Part shown: piece by piece, positions 1 through 8,775 of the stretch
Layout: the number at the start of each line of letters is the position of its first letter
How positions within the stretch are numbered: position 1 is the first letter of the stretch
Source: Streptomyces rubellomurinus
GTDB taxonomy: Bacteria; Actinomycetota; Actinomycetes; Streptomycetales; Streptomycetaceae
NCBI RefSeq assembly: GCF_000961885.1
Contig: NZ_JZKH01000004.1
Location: 1 to 64,000 of the forward strand
Length of the DNA: 64,000 nt
Direction of reading: 5' to 3'
Translations under genes and position numbers: made by a program
Notes under the pieces: generated by a model
What the model was told of the DNA's origin: nothing
Seen by the model: the letters and a program-made list of their open reading frames with translations, nothing else
Databases searched by the model: none

Positions 1-157
1 AATGGCCCCCAGCCTTCGGCCGGGAGGTGCCCCCACCGCAGTGGCTCCCTCCTCCGCCTTGCGATGCACGCACCCCAACGCCGCGGCCTGATCCGACAAG
101 ACCCAAAAGAGAGGGCCTAACCTGGAGGAGGGGCCACACACGGCGAGGACGATCCGG

Positions 158-481
158 ATGATGGACTTCCCGGAGGTCAACGGCTGGACGGTCGTGCCGC
201 TCTTCGGCGACCTCGACGACTTCGCGGCTCCCGAACTGCGGAAGCTGTTCGACGTGCTGATCGACGGCGGCGAGCCCCGGCTCGTCGTGGACCTGACCGC
301 AGTCGGCTTCGTCGACTCCACCGGCCTCAACGCGCTGCTCGGCGCCGCCCGCCGGGTGCGGGACGCGCACGGCGCCCTCCGGCTGGCGGGCGCGGCGCCG
401 CGGGTGCGGGACGTCGTGGAACTGGGCGGGGTGACAGCGGTGCTGCCGCTCTACCCGGACGTGGCGGCGGCCTGTGCCTGA
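158..481 (+). CDS. STAS-domain anti-sigma factor antagonist
   Basis: The 107-residue protein is a single STAS domain. It has the usual hydrophobic first strand (WTVVPLFGDLDD) and the motif VDSTGLNALLGA around residue 54, where the serine is the one phosphorylated by a partner-switch kinase in SpoIIAA/RsbV-type proteins. Length fits the family (about 100-120 residues). Two ATGs stand in tandem at 158 and 161 behind GAGGACG, so either could start. Its stop overlaps the GTG of the next gene by 8 bases, a multidomain PP2C protein, so the two are probably translationally coupled. A PP2C phosphatase next to its STAS substrate is the classic layout of an RsbU/RsbV-type stress module. No anti-sigma kinase is seen nearby. 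Confidence 0.9.
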   Translation: MMDFPEVNGWTVVPLFGDLDDFAAPELRKLFDVLIDGGEPRLVVDLTAVGFVDSTGLNALLGAARRVRDAHGALRLAGAAPRVRDVVELGGVTAVLPLYPDVAAACA

Positions 482-2894
482 GCAGCGGAGCCCCGGAGGA
501 GCCGCCCGCCCCGACGACACGACCGTGCTGCTGGCAGCGGTCGACCGGCTGCGCGCCGAGGCGGAGGGGCTGCGCCGGGCGATGCGCACCCGGGGCGTCA
601 TCGAGCAGGCCAAGGGGATGCTCACCGAACGGCTCGGCTGCACTCCGGACCAGGCCTTCGGCCACCTGGTCCGGCTCTCCCAGGACTCCAACCGCAGGGT
701 CGCGGACATCGCCGCCGGGCTGGTCGGTCTCGCGGCGCCGATCGGGGACCTCGCCGAGGACGCGTCGCTCCAGGACGCCATCGACGAGTTCGTCCGCCCC
801 GCCCCGCAGCCGCCCGTCCGACCGCCGCCCGTCCCGGCGCCGCCCGGCGCCGCCCGCCGGGCACCGCTGCCCGGCCTGGCCGCCCGCTACCACCTGGCCG
901 TCTCCGCCCTGGCCGGCGCGGAGACGCCCGACGACCTGGCGCGGCTGCTGCACGAGGTGGCGGTGGCGCCGCTCGGCGTCGTCGCCGTCGTGCTCGGCCT
1001 GCTGGAGCCGGACGGCGCCCTCGCGCTGCTCGGCAGCCACGGCGTGGAGCCGAGCCGGGTCAGCCGGTGGCGGCGCATCCCGCCGGAGACCGGGGTCCCG
1101 CTGGCCGCCGCCGCGCACGGCGGCGGCATGGTCTGGGAGTTCGACGCGGACGACGCCGGCGGCCGCCCGCCCGAGACCGGCCGGATCGTCCCCGGCCGGA
1201 CGGCCTGCGCGGTGCCGCTGCGCAACGGCGACCGGGTCGTCGGGGCGATGAGCCTCGGCTGGGACGGCCCGCCCGAGCGGGCCCGCGCGGCCACCCGGTA
1301 CCTCGACGCGCTGTCCGGGCTGGTGGCGGGGCACCTGCTGCGCGTCGCCGCGGCGGACGGCGGCGAGCCGGGACTGGTGATCCCGGGCGGCGAGTACTGG
1401 TTCCGCGGCGTGCTGGACGCGATGTTCGAACCCGTCCTCGTGCTGTCCGTGGTCCGCGAGGGCGGCAGCCGGGGAGCGGTCACCGATCTGCGCGTCAGGT
1501 ACGCCAACGCCGGGACGGGCACCGCCCCGGTGCTCGGGCGGCGCCTCAGCGAGATCCTCCCCGGGCTCGTCTCGACCGGCGCCTTCGCCCGGATCCTCGA
1601 CGCCGCCGAGACCGGTGCCCGCTACGAGGGCCGGGTCGACGACTTCACCGGGGCGGACGCCGCCACCGGCACCGGAGCGGTCCTCACCCTGCGGGCGGTG
1701 CCGTTCCTGGACGGCCTGCTGCTCACCTGGCGCGAGTCCGACGGCCCCGAGCCCGCGGCCGGGGTCGGCGACACCCAGCGGCTGGCCGGCGTCGGCAGCT
1801 TCACCTGGTCGCCCGGCTCGCCGGGCCTGCAACTGTCGGGGGAGGCGCGGCGGTTGATGGGCCTCGACCCCGGGCGGACGGGCCCGGCCGGCGTGGTCGA
1901 GGCGCTGGCCTGCGTGCGGCCGCAGGACCGCGCGACCGTCCGCGAGTTCGCCGGACTCCTGCTCGGCGGCCGGCGACCGGGCGCCGTGGACGTCGGGGTC
2001 GGGGCGGGCGGGCGCGTCCTGCGGATCAGCGGGGAGGCCGTCACCGATCCCGTCACCGGCCGGGTGCGGGACGTCCGGGGCGTCCTCCAGGACGTGACCG
2101 AGCGGCACCGCACCGAGCAGGTCCTGGCCGGAGTCCGGACCCGGCTGGCCGAGCAGCAGCGCCGGGCCGCCGCCGAACACCGGATGACCCGCGCCCTGCA
2201 GAACGCGCTGATGGCCGCCCCCGACGAGCCGCAGCCCCCGCCCGCCGGCGTCGACCACGCGGCCCGCTACCTGCCCGCCGGGGACCACCGCCGGGTCGGC
2301 GGCGACTGGTACGAGCTCACGGCGCTGCCGGACGGCACGGTCCTGCTCGCGGTCGGCGGCGTCAGCGGGCACGGCCTGCCGGCCGCCGTCGCCATGTCCG
2401 AACTGCGGTACGCCCTGCGCGGCCTGTGCGGCACCGGCGACGGCCCCGGCGCCGGGCTCACCCGGCTGAACTCCCTGCTCTGCCGGACCGGGAGCCGCCG
2501 GATCGCCAGCGTGCTGTGCGGCCTGCTCGACCCGGCCGCCCGGACGCTCACCTGGAGCGCGGCCGGCCACGCGCCCCCGGCCGTGGTCCGGAACGGCGCC
2601 GCCGCCCTGGCGGACGGGCCCACCGGCACCGTCCTCGGCGCCCTGCCGGAGAGCCGCTACCGCGACACCGTCCAGCCGCTGCGGCCCGGCGACACCGTCC
2701 TGCTCTGGACCGACGGCCTGCTCAACCGGCGCGACGGCGGCACCGGCCGCCCCGACCGCCTCCTGAGCGCCGCCGAGGAGTACACCGCACCCGGCCTCGC
2801 CGACCTGCTCGACCACATCGCCGACCGCCTCGGCGGCCCCAACCCCGCCGACGACAGCTGCCTGCTCGCCGTCCGCCTCCGCCCCGCGCGGTAG
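474..2894 (+). CDS. ANTAR-GAF-PAS-PP2C (SpoIIE/RsbU-type) phosphatase, one metal ligand changed
   Basis: This 806-residue cytoplasmic protein starts with a GTG inside the end of the STAS gene. Domains in order: ANTAR at about 36-85 (RGVIEQAKGMLTERLG), a proline-rich linker, GAF at about 138-275, one or two PAS-like domains at about 300-545, and a SpoIIE-type PP2C domain at about 590-803. PP2C landmarks are VGGDWYEL, VGGVSGHGLPAA, LLWTDGLLNR and NPADDSCLLAV. In active relatives the second block reads GDVxGHG, and its Asp binds the catalytic metal. Here the codon at 2356-2358 is GGC, giving Gly, while the two C-terminal Asp blocks are intact. The protein probably dephosphorylates or binds the neighbouring STAS protein; catalysis may be weakened. 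Family assignment is firm, activity is uncertain. Confidence 0.9.
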   Translation: MPEQRSPGGAARPDDTTVLLAAVDRLRAEAEGLRRAMRTRGVIEQAKGMLTERLGCTPDQAFGHLVRLSQDSNRRVADIAAGLVGLAAPIGDLAEDASLQDAIDEFVRPAPQPPVRPPPVPAPPGAARRAPLPGLAARYHLAVSALAGAETPDDLARLLHEVAVAPLGVVAVVLGLLEPDGALALLGSHGVEPSRVSRWRRIPPETGVPLAAAAHGGGMVWEFDADDAGGRPPETGRIVPGRTACAVPLRNGDRVVGAMSLGWDGPPERARAATRYLDALSGLVAGHLLRVAAADGGEPGLVIPGGEYWFRGVLDAMFEPVLVLSVVREGGSRGAVTDLRVRYANAGTGTAPVLGRRLSEILPGLVSTGAFARILDAAETGARYEGRVDDFTGADAATGTGAVLTLRAVPFLDGLLLTWRESDGPEPAAGVGDTQRLAGVGSFTWSPGSPGLQLSGEARRLMGLDPGRTGPAGVVEALACVRPQDRATVREFAGLLLGGRRPGAVDVGVGAGGRVLRISGEAVTDPVTGRVRDVRGVLQDVTERHRTEQVLAGVRTRLAEQQRRAAAEHRMTRALQNALMAAPDEPQPPPAGVDHAARYLPAGDHRRVGGDWYELTALPDGTVLLAVGGVSGHGLPAAVAMSELRYALRGLCGTGDGPGAGLTRLNSLLCRTGSRRIASVLCGLLDPAARTLTWSAAGHAPPAVVRNGAAALADGPTGTVLGALPESRYRDTVQPLRPGDTVLLWTDGLLNRRDGGTGRPDRLLSAAEEYTAPGLADLLDHIADRLGGPNPADDSCLLAVRLRPAR

Positions 2895-2982
2895 CCGGCG
2901 CGGGTCCGCGCGTTAGGGCCCGTCCGGACGGGGAACCCGCAGCGGCGGACCGGGGGACGGGCGTGCGAGGAGGCAGGACACG

Positions 2983-3288
2983 ATGGACGGGTGGCAACGG
3001 CGGACCACGGCCGCGATCGCGCGGGAAGCCCGGCGCGACCGCGCGCTCGACGTGCTGGTGAGCGCGTTCGCGTTCGGGCTGCGCAGCCGGGCCTGGGAGC
3101 TCATGCGGGGCGTGCGGCCCCGGACGGCACTCGTCCTCGTGCTGCTGTCCCTGGCCCTGCTGGTGGCCGGCCTGCGGAGCGCCCCGGCGGCCGTCGTCTG
3201 GGTGTTCGCCGGCCTCTGGACCCTGGCGCTCGCGATCGCCTTCGCGGTGCTGTGCGCGTGCGCCGACGACGACGGGCCCGGACGGTGA
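2983..3288 (+). CDS. Small two-TM membrane protein of unknown function
   Basis: A 101-residue protein with a basic N-terminus (RRTTAAIAREARRDRALD), then two hydrophobic segments at about 48-66 and 68-90, separated by SAPAA, and an acidic tail (CADDDGPGR). It starts at ATG 2983 behind GAGGAGG about 8 bases upstream, a good ribosome binding site. I do not recognise the family. Short membrane proteins of this layout are common beside stress-sigma genes in streptomycetes. It lies between the phosphatase gene and the convergent Rieske gene, with no sign of an operon. A GTTA-N14-GGGGAA sequence near 2913 loosely resembles a SigB-type promoter. Confidence 0.7.
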   Translation: MDGWQRRTTAAIAREARRDRALDVLVSAFAFGLRSRAWELMRGVRPRTALVLVLLSLALLVAGLRSAPAAVVWVFAGLWTLALAIAFAVLCACADDDGPGR

Positions 3289-3347
3289 CCTCCGGACGAT
3301 GACCGGAGCCCGGCGCGCATCGGGCAGGTGGGCGGGGTGACGGCCGG

Positions 3348-4265
3348 TCAGCCCGCTTCGGGCAGCCGGGCCTCCAGGTGCCCGGAGAGGATCCGGGTCT
3401 CGAACACCGGCTGCGGCGCGGTGGCCGGGCCGTGCACGACCTCGCCGTCGCGCAGCCGGAACTCGCTGCCGTGCCACGGGCAGCGCAGGCAGCCGTCGAC
3501 GACCGTGCCGTCGGCGAGCGGGCCGGAGAGGTGGGCGCAGCGCTCCGCCAGCACGTGGCAGCGCTCTCCCTCGCGGACGACGACCACGGGGATCCCGCCC
3601 GCCGTCCTGCGCACGGGTTCGCCCGGCGGGAATTCGTCGACGGCTCCGAGGCCGACCCAGTCGGCGGGCGCGAGCCGGGGGACGGCGGCGGCCCGGTTGG
3701 GGCCGGCGGCCTGCTCGTAGGCCAGGTGCCCGCCGAGCGTGCCGCCGACCGACACCGCGGTCAGGCCGGCCAGCGCCAGCAGCCGGCCGCGGGCGCGGCG
3801 GCCCCGGCAGCGGGCCAGCACCGAGCCCGTGTACAGCAGCACGCCGGCGGTGTTGGCGAGCGCGTGCACCAGCCCGGTGCGCCGGCGGGGCGGGTCGAGC
3901 CGGGCCCAGTCCACCCAGCCGGCCAGCGCGGTCGGCCCGGCCGTCAGCAGCCCGGTCGTCACCAGGGCGTCGGCCTCGTGCCGGGCGCCCGGCACCCAGT
4001 CGAGCAGCGCGGCCGACGTCCAGCAGCCGATCGGCAGCTGGACCAGGACGGGATGCAGCGGGTGACCGAGCCACACGCCGTGCAGGGCGTCGCGGTACGG
4101 CCCGAGCGGGAGGGCTTCCACCGCGTCGGCGAGCGGCCCGGCGGGGAGGTCGAGCGCCTCCCAGTGGGCCGGTGCGTCGAGCGCGGCGCGCAGCAGACGG
4201 GACCAGCGGCGGCTGTGCAGCGCCGGAGCGGTGTGGGTGGCCGAGGCTTTCACAGGAGCGTCCAT
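3348..4265 (-). CDS. DUF2231-Rieske [2Fe-2S] membrane protein
   Basis: About 305 residues. The N-terminal half is a DUF2231 membrane domain with four hydrophobic helices and GHPLHPVLVQLPIG. The C-terminal 100 residues form a Rieske ferredoxin domain with both cluster boxes, CAHLSGPL (C-x-H) and CPWHGSEF (C-x2-H), so a [2Fe-2S] cluster with two Cys and two His is expected. It probably passes electrons at the membrane; the partner is unknown. The ORF could extend upstream, but the ATG at 4265 is favoured because a promoter-like block ends 9 bases before it. The same block precedes the methyltransferase gene at 14420 at identical spacing, which supports this start. Confidence 0.85.
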   Translation of the reverse strand: MDAPVKASATHTAPALHSRRWSRLLRAALDAPAHWEALDLPAGPLADAVEALPLGPYRDALHGVWLGHPLHPVLVQLPIGCWTSAALLDWVPGARHEADALVTTGLLTAGPTALAGWVDWARLDPPRRRTGLVHALANTAGVLLYTGSVLARCRGRRARGRLLALAGLTAVSVGGTLGGHLAYEQAAGPNRAAAVPRLAPADWVGLGAVDEFPPGEPVRRTAGGIPVVVVREGERCHVLAERCAHLSGPLADGTVVDGCLRCPWHGSEFRLRDGEVVHGPATAPQPVFETRILSGHLEARLPEAG

Positions 4266-4274
4266 GCCCAGCGG

Positions 4275-4299
4275 CTTGCCGGACGGCGCGCCGTCAAAC
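4275..4299 (-). promoter_or_regulatory. SigB-type promoter before the Rieske gene
   Basis: Read on the minus strand, GTTT (4299-4296), 15 bases, then GGCAAG (4280-4275) ends 9 bases before the ATG. The layout matches the Streptomyces stress-sigma pattern GNNT-N14-16-GGGTAY in spacing, with GGCAAG in place of GGGTAY. The block is almost identical to the one before the gene at 14420. Confidence 0.5.
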
Positions 4300-4506
4300 C
4301 CCGCGCGGCGCGGTGCGTGTGCCGGGTGCCGCCCCGGGTACACGCGCGTCGAGGCACGAAACCCGGAGCCGCCTCGGGCACCTATACCGCGGTGATCACG
4401 TCGCGGCGCGAGCCGCTGTGGCGACGCACGAGAGGCCCGACCGCGACGACCGTCGCACACCCTCCCGGGGTGCGGCGGGCCGACGACAGATGAACGAGGC
4501 ACGGAC

Positions 4507-5280
4507 ATGGCCGATCTGACGCGGATCGCGCAGATCATGGCCGAGGCCGTCAACGGCCCGGGCCGACCCGCCCTTCCCGAACGGCTCTGCACGGCCTGCG
4601 TCGAGGCCCTGGCGGTGGAAGCCGCCTCGATCACCCTGATGGCCGACACCGGCCACCGGGCCGGGGTGTGGGCCAGCGACCGCAGGGCCCGGCGGATGGA
4701 GGAACGGCAGTTCAGCCTCGGCGAGGGCCCGGGCGTGGACGCCTTCCGGGGCCGGAGCCCGGTGGCGGTCGCCGACCTGCTGGCGCCGGACGAGGTGCGC
4801 TGGCCGGTCCTGGTGGCCGCGCTCGCCCCGGCGGACTCCGGCCACCCGGACCCCGACCACCCGGACCCCGACGACGCGGACGCCGACCACCAGGGGCTGC
4901 GCAGCGTCTACGCCTCACCGCTCCACCTGGGGTCCGCCAGCATCGGCGTGCTGAGCCTGTACCGCTCGGCCCCGGGCGTTCCCGGCGCCGAGGAGGCCGC
5001 CGACATCCAGGTCGCCGCGACCAGCGTGACCCTCGCGATCGTCGGCTCCTTCATGACGCCGTCCGGCGAGGGCCCCGTCCAGCCGTGGCTCGACGACCCG
5101 CCGGTGAACGGCGTGGAGGTGGACCAGGCGGTGGGCATGGTCATGGTGCAGCTGGGGGTGTCCGCCGGGGAGACCCTCGACCGGCTGCGCGCGCACGCCT
5201 TCGCCCACGACCGCGAGATCGACGAGGTGGCGCACGAGGTCGTGCTGCGGCAACTGCGGTTCACGGAGGAGGACCGATGA
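4507..5280 (+). CDS. GAF-ANTAR regulator
   Basis: The 257-residue protein has a GAF domain at about 20-180 (LGEGPGVDAF, YASPLHLGSASIGVLSLYR) and a C-terminal ANTAR domain at about 195-250 (VEVDQAVGMVMVQLGVSAGE). ANTAR domains bind paired RNA hairpins and act as antiterminators; GAF domains sense a small molecule or redox state. No kinase or receiver is fused. Inside the GAF domain is an Asp/Pro/His-rich insert (residues about 112-128) encoded by three 15-bp tandem repeats. ATG 4507 follows GAACGAGGCACGGAC with a moderate ribosome binding site. The TGA overlaps an in-frame upstream ATG of the next, frameshifted paralogue, so the two formed an operon. Confidence 0.85.
   Translation: MADLTRIAQIMAEAVNGPGRPALPERLCTACVEALAVEAASITLMADTGHRAGVWASDRRARRMEERQFSLGEGPGVDAFRGRSPVAVADLLAPDEVRWPVLVAALAPADSGHPDPDHPDPDDADADHQGLRSVYASPLHLGSASIGVLSLYRSAPGVPGAEEAADIQVAATSVTLAIVGSFMTPSGEGPVQPWLDDPPVNGVEVDQAVGMVMVQLGVSAGETLDRLRAHAFAHDREIDEVAHEVVLRQLRFTEEDR
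4842..4886 (+). repeat. Three 15-bp tandem repeats within a GAF domain
   Basis: CCACCCGGACCCCGA occurs twice back to back (4842-4856, 4857-4871) and is followed by a diverged third unit CGACGCGGACGCCGA (4872-4886). The unit is a multiple of three, so copy changes stay in frame and add HPDPD-like peptides. Confidence 0.85.
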
Positions 5281-5339
5281 CGGATGACCGACGGCCGGGC
5301 GGGGGCGTAGCCTGGCCCCGAAGGCAAGTGGAGGCGGTC

Positions 5340-6069
5340 ATGACGCGCGAGGCCCGCGTGAACGAAGCGTTCGCCGGGCTCACCGGTACGTTGGTCGGTC
5401 CCGGCTACGACACCGTCGAGTTCCTGCACCGGCTGACCGAGGTCTGCACGGCGCTCAGCGGCACGGCCGGCACCGGTCTGGTCGTCGCTGACCGCCGCGG
5501 CGAACTCCGCGACATCGCCTACTCCAACGACCGGGTCCGCCGCCTGGAGGCGCTGCAGATCGCCGTGGGCGAGGGGCCCTGCCTGGACTGCCACCGCACC
5601 GGGCCGCGAGGTCGTCGAACGTGATCTCGACGGCGCCCGGGCCCGCTGGCCCCGGTTCGCGCAGCAGGCCGTCGAGCTCGGCTTCCGCTCGGTCCGCGCG
5701 GTGCCGCTGCGCCTGGACGGCCGGGTCATGGGCGCGCTCAACGTCTTCGACGTCCGCACCGGGGTCGAGCCCGGCCAGGACGGGCTCGACATCGTCCAGC
5801 CGCTCGCCGACCTGGCCGTGATCGCCCTGCTCCAGCAGCGGTACGGGCGGGAGCAGACCGCCGCCGAGGAGATCGGCTCCGCGCTGGCGGACCGCACCGC
5901 CGTCGAGCGGGCGAAGGGCGTCCTCGCCGAGGCAGGCGGCCTGGACATGGACACCGCCCTCGAGGTGCTGCGCAGCCACGCCCGCCGCAGCGGCAGGGGA
6001 GTGGCCGACTCGGCCCGCGATCTGGTCGGGGGCGCCGTGGACCCGGCCACGGTGCTGGCCGGCGACTGA
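5340..6069 (+). pseudogene. GAF-ANTAR gene split by a +1 frameshift
   Basis: The first half, from ATG 5340 behind GGAGGCGGTC, encodes a GAF N-terminus ending in GEGPCLDCHRTG at about 5603. It then hits a stop at 5622-5624. One frame over, from 5605, the protein continues smoothly with REVVERDLDGARARWP, the rest of the GAF domain, and an ANTAR domain (DRTAVERAKGVLAEAGGL) to the TGA at 6067-6069. One extra G or C in the run CCGGGCC at 5599-5605 explains this; removing it gives about 242 residues, normal for the family. Downstream codons show no further decay, so the event is recent, or a sequencing or assembly error. An ATG at 5277 is in frame upstream but lacks the strong ribosome binding site. 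Confidence 0.8.
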
Positions 6070-6087
6070 CGCCCGGCGGCCGCACGG

Positions 6088-6112
6088 GGTTGGCCCCGGA
6101 CCGACCGGGTAG
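6088..6112 (+). promoter_or_regulatory. SigB-type promoter before the 6122 gene
   Basis: GGTT (6088-6091), 15 bases, then GGGTAG (6107-6112), with the ATG only 9 bases downstream. It fits GNNT-N14-16-GGGTAY well; transcription would begin at or near the start codon. Confidence 0.5.
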
Positions 6113-6121
6113 GCGCGCCGC

Positions 6122-6541
6122 ATGGAGGACATCGGCCCCCCGCCGGACGACCGGTGCGGCGGCATCCCCGAGCTCGACCTGTGCGACCTCTGCGGCCAGG
6201 CCGTCGACGGCGACGACCTGCTCAGCGCGCTCGTGCCGGACTCGTCCGCCCTGCACGTCAGCGACCCGGCCCTGGACGGCAAACGGGTGCTGACCGCCTG
6301 CGGCCTCGACCACCTGGCCGAGCTGATCGAGCAGTACCGCCACCGCCCCTTCGTCCCGGAGGAGCAGTGGGCCGGCAAGGTCTGCCGGACCCTCGCCGAG
6401 TACGACGACGAACCCGTCCCGCTCACCGAGGTCGCCGAACTCAGCGGCCTGTCCGTGCAGCAGGCCGAGCAGGGCGTGGAGTGGCACAACGCGAGGGCCC
6501 GCGAGTGGCGGGCGCGGTACGGGGAGCCGGGGGACGACTGA
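6122..6541 (+). CDS. Conserved hypothetical protein with CxxC motif
   Basis: A 139-residue soluble protein. A CDLCGQ motif at about 21-26 and a further Cys at about 60 (TACGLDHLAELIEQY) could bind a metal, but a full four-ligand zinc site is not obvious. The second half contains a helix-turn-helix-like stretch (VPLTEVAELSGLSVQQAEQGVEWHN). I do not recognise a named family. The start at ATG 6122 has no clear ribosome binding site, but a SigB-like promoter stands just upstream, in line with a leaderless message. It stands alone between the broken GAF-ANTAR gene and the oxidase genes. Confidence 0.7.
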   Translation: MEDIGPPPDDRCGGIPELDLCDLCGQAVDGDDLLSALVPDSSALHVSDPALDGKRVLTACGLDHLAELIEQYRHRPFVPEEQWAGKVCRTLAEYDDEPVPLTEVAELSGLSVQQAEQGVEWHNARAREWRARYGEPGDD

Positions 6542-6706
6542 CGGCGGGGTCCGGACCGGTTGCCCGAGGTCCGTCGGAAGGGCGTCGGCGTCACCTGCGG
6601 GGTGGCCGGTCGGAGGGTCCGCAGCGTGGCACGCCCGGCCGGTCGCCGGCCGCCGCTAGGGTCGCCGGTGGCGTGCGAAGGCCGCCCGTTCCGCCGCGGA
6701 GGCTCC

Positions 6707-8383
6707 ATGACCGCTTCGACCACCGCCGCGCGCCGCACCCGGGCCCGGCTCCACCAGGGCAGCACCGTGCTGCGCTGGCTGTTCACCACCGACCACAAGG
6801 TCATCGGGAACCTCTACCTGGCGACGGCCTTCGGATTCTTCCTGGTCGGCGGCGTGCTGGCACTGCTGATGCGGGCTCAACTGATGGGGCCCGACACCGG
6901 ACTCCTGTCGCACGAGCAGTACAACCAGATGTTCACGATGCACGGCACGATCATGCTGCTGCTGTTCGCGACCCCGACGTTCGCCGGCTTCGCCAACGCG
7001 ATCATGCCGCTGCAGATCGGGGCGCCCGACGTCGCGTTCCCCCGGCTGAACGCCTTCACCTACTGGGCGTTCCTGCTGGGCGGGCTGCTCGTCCTGAGCG
7101 GTTTCCTCACCTCGACCGGGGCGCCCGCGTTCGGCTGGTTCGCCTACGCGCCGCTGAACGGGCCGGTGTTCTCGCCCGGCGCGGGCGGCGACCTGTGGGC
7201 GCTGGGCCTGGTCGTGGCGGGCCTCGGCACGATCCTCGGCTCGGTCAACTTCGTCACCACGATCACCTGTCTGCGGGCGCCCGGCATGACCCTGTTCCGG
7301 ATGCCGGTCTTCACCTGGAACGTGCTGTTCACGTCGATCATGGTGCTGCTCGCCTTCCCGGTGCTGACGGCGGCCCTGCTGCTGCTGGAGGCGGACCGGA
7401 AGTTCGGCGCGCACGTCTTCGACCCGGCCAACGGCGGCGCGCTGCTGTGGCAGCACCTCTTCTGGTTCTTCGGCCACCCGGAGGTCTACATCGTCGCGGT
7501 GCCGTTCTTCGGCATCGTCAGCGAGATCATCCCGGTCTTCAGCCGCAAGCCGCTGTTCGGCTACTACGGGATGATCGGCGCGACCATCGCCATCACCTCG
7601 CTGTCCATGTCGGTGTGGGCGCACCACATGTTCGCCACCGGCCAGGTGCTGCTGCCATTCTTCTCCATGATGTCGTTCCTCATCGCGGTGCCGACCGGCG
7701 TGAAGTTCTTCAACTGGGTCGGGACGATGTGGAACGGCTCGCTGTCCTTCGAGACCCCGATGCTCTGGTCGATGGGGTTCCTGGTGACCTTCCTGTTCGG
7801 AGGGCTGAGCGGGGTGCTGCTGGCCGCGCCGCCGATCGACTTCCACGTCACCGACAGCTACTTCGTCGTGGCGCACCTGCACTACGTCCTGTTCGGCACC
7901 GTCGTGTTCGCGACCTTCGGGGGCTTCTACTTCTGGTGGCCGAAGCTGACCGGGAAGATGCTCGGCGAACGGATCGGGAAGCTGCACTTCTGGCTGGTGT
8001 TCACCGGCTTCCAGGTCACCTTCCTGGTCATGCACTGGCTGGGCGCCCAGGGCATGCCGCGCCGCTACGCGACGTACCTGGACGTGGACGGCTTCACCGC
8101 GCTCAACGTGCTCGCCTCGTGCGGGGCGTTCGTGCTCGGGATCTCCAACCTGCCGTTCTTCTACAACGTCTGGGTCACCACCCGGCACGGCCGCACGGTC
8201 GACCGGGACGATCCGTGGGGCTGGGGCCGGTCGCTGGAGTGGGCGACGTCCTGCCCGCCGCCCGAGCACAACTTCCACGTGCTGCCGCGCATCCGCTCCG
8301 AATCGCCGGCCTTCGACCTGCACCATCCGGAGGTCCCGTCCGAGGAGGACGGCGACGAGGAGCGACGGGGGAGCCTGCGGTGA
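6707..8383 (+). CDS. ctaD: Cytochrome c oxidase subunit I (extra copy)
   Basis: The 558-residue integral membrane protein is the catalytic subunit of an aa3-type oxidase, with 12 expected membrane helices. Heme and copper ligands are visible: [10 protein letters not shown] (heme a His), [16 protein letters not shown] (CuB His plus the cross-linked Tyr), [10 protein letters not shown] (CuB His pair) and [11 protein letters not shown] (heme ligands). ATG 6707 follows GGAGGCTCC. The stop overlaps the GTG of the subunit IV gene. Subunits II and III, cytochrome c and assembly genes are absent here, so this is probably a second copy of subunit I that uses subunits made at the main respiratory locus. 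Position next to stress regulators suggests conditional use. Confidence 0.93.
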   Translation: MTASTTAARRTRARLHQGSTVLRWLFTTDHKVIGNLYLATAFGFFLVGGVLALLMRAQLMGPDTGLLSHEQYNQMFTMHGTIMLLLFATPTFAGFANAIMPLQIGAPDVAFPRLNAFTYWAFLLGGLLVLSGFLTSTGAPAFGWFAYAPLNGPVFSPGAGGDLWALGLVVAGLGTILGSVNFVTTITCLRAPGMTLFRMPVFTWNVLFTSIMVLLAFPVLTAALLLLEADRKFGAHVFDPANGGALLWQHLFWFFGHPEVYIVAVPFFGIVSEIIPVFSRKPLFGYYGMIGATIAITSLSMSVWAHHMFATGQVLLPFFSMMSFLIAVPTGVKFFNWVGTMWNGSLSFETPMLWSMGFLVTFLFGGLSGVLLAAPPIDFHVTDSYFVVAHLHYVLFGTVVFATFGGFYFWWPKLTGKMLGERIGKLHFWLVFTGFQVTFLVMHWLGAQGMPRRYATYLDVDGFTALNVLASCGAFVLGISNLPFFYNVWVTTRHGRTVDRDDPWGWGRSLEWATSCPPPEHNFHVLPRIRSESPAFDLHHPEVPSEEDGDEERRGSLR

Positions 8384-8775
8384 AGGCCGAGGGATGGCTG
8401 TTCTCGATCATGGCGGCGTTCTTCGCCGTGACCGGTCTCGTCTACGGGCTGTGGGCCCGGGAGCCCGCCGGCAAGGCGATCCTGGCGGTGGGGTTCCTGA
8501 TGTCGGCGCTGATCGCCCTCTTCTGGTTCGTCCAGCACCGGCGCCGGGGCCACGGCCGGCCGCAGGACCGCAAGGACGCCGAGATCGCCGAGACGGCGGG
8601 GCCGATCGGCTTCTTCCCGGCTCGGAGCGGCTACCCGGTGCTCACGGCGGTGGGCGTGACGGTCTTCGCCCTCGGGGTGGTGTTCGCCCGGTGGCTGGTC
8701 GTCGTCGGCGCGCTGGTGGTCGCGCTGGCCGTGTTCGGGTTCATCTTCCAGTTCCGCGACGACGACGGCGGGTGA
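8380..8775 (+). CDS. ctaF: Cytochrome c oxidase subunit IV, actinobacterial type
   Basis: A 131-residue protein starting at a GTG that overlaps the ctaD stop (GTGA). It has the actinobacterial CtaF layout: two helices at the N-terminus ([20 protein letters not shown] and a following segment), a polar cytoplasmic loop with [15 protein letters not shown], then [12 protein letters not shown] and two more helices. It stabilises the oxidase. The gene runs into the convergent cytochrome b gene, with 35 bases of overlap at the 3' ends. That leaves no room for a terminator between them, so transcripts from the two strands must overlap. Confidence 0.85.
   Translation: MKAEGWLFSIMAAFFAVTGLVYGLWAREPAGKAILAVGFLMSALIALFWFVQHRRRGHGRPQDRKDAEIAETAGPIGFFPARSGYPVLTAVGVTVFALGVVFARWLVVVGALVVALAVFGFIFQFRDDDGG

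Noticed and set aside
1..40. GC-rich partial hairpin at the left edge resembling common streptomycete intergenic repeats
   Set aside because: Arms are imperfect and the left context is cut off by the window edge, so neither a repeat family nor a terminator can be supported. The rest of 41-157 shows only the STAS leader.
327..2816. An 829-codon open frame on the minus strand opposite the phosphatase gene
   Set aside because: It is a shadow of strong third-position GC bias. Its product is Gly/Arg/Pro low-complexity with no domain, whereas the plus strand gives clear ANTAR, GAF and PP2C domains.
6541..6590. A DosR-like box before ctaD
   Set aside because: CGGACCGGTTGCCCG near 6552 matches only partly and lacks the leading GGG; not counted with the other sites.
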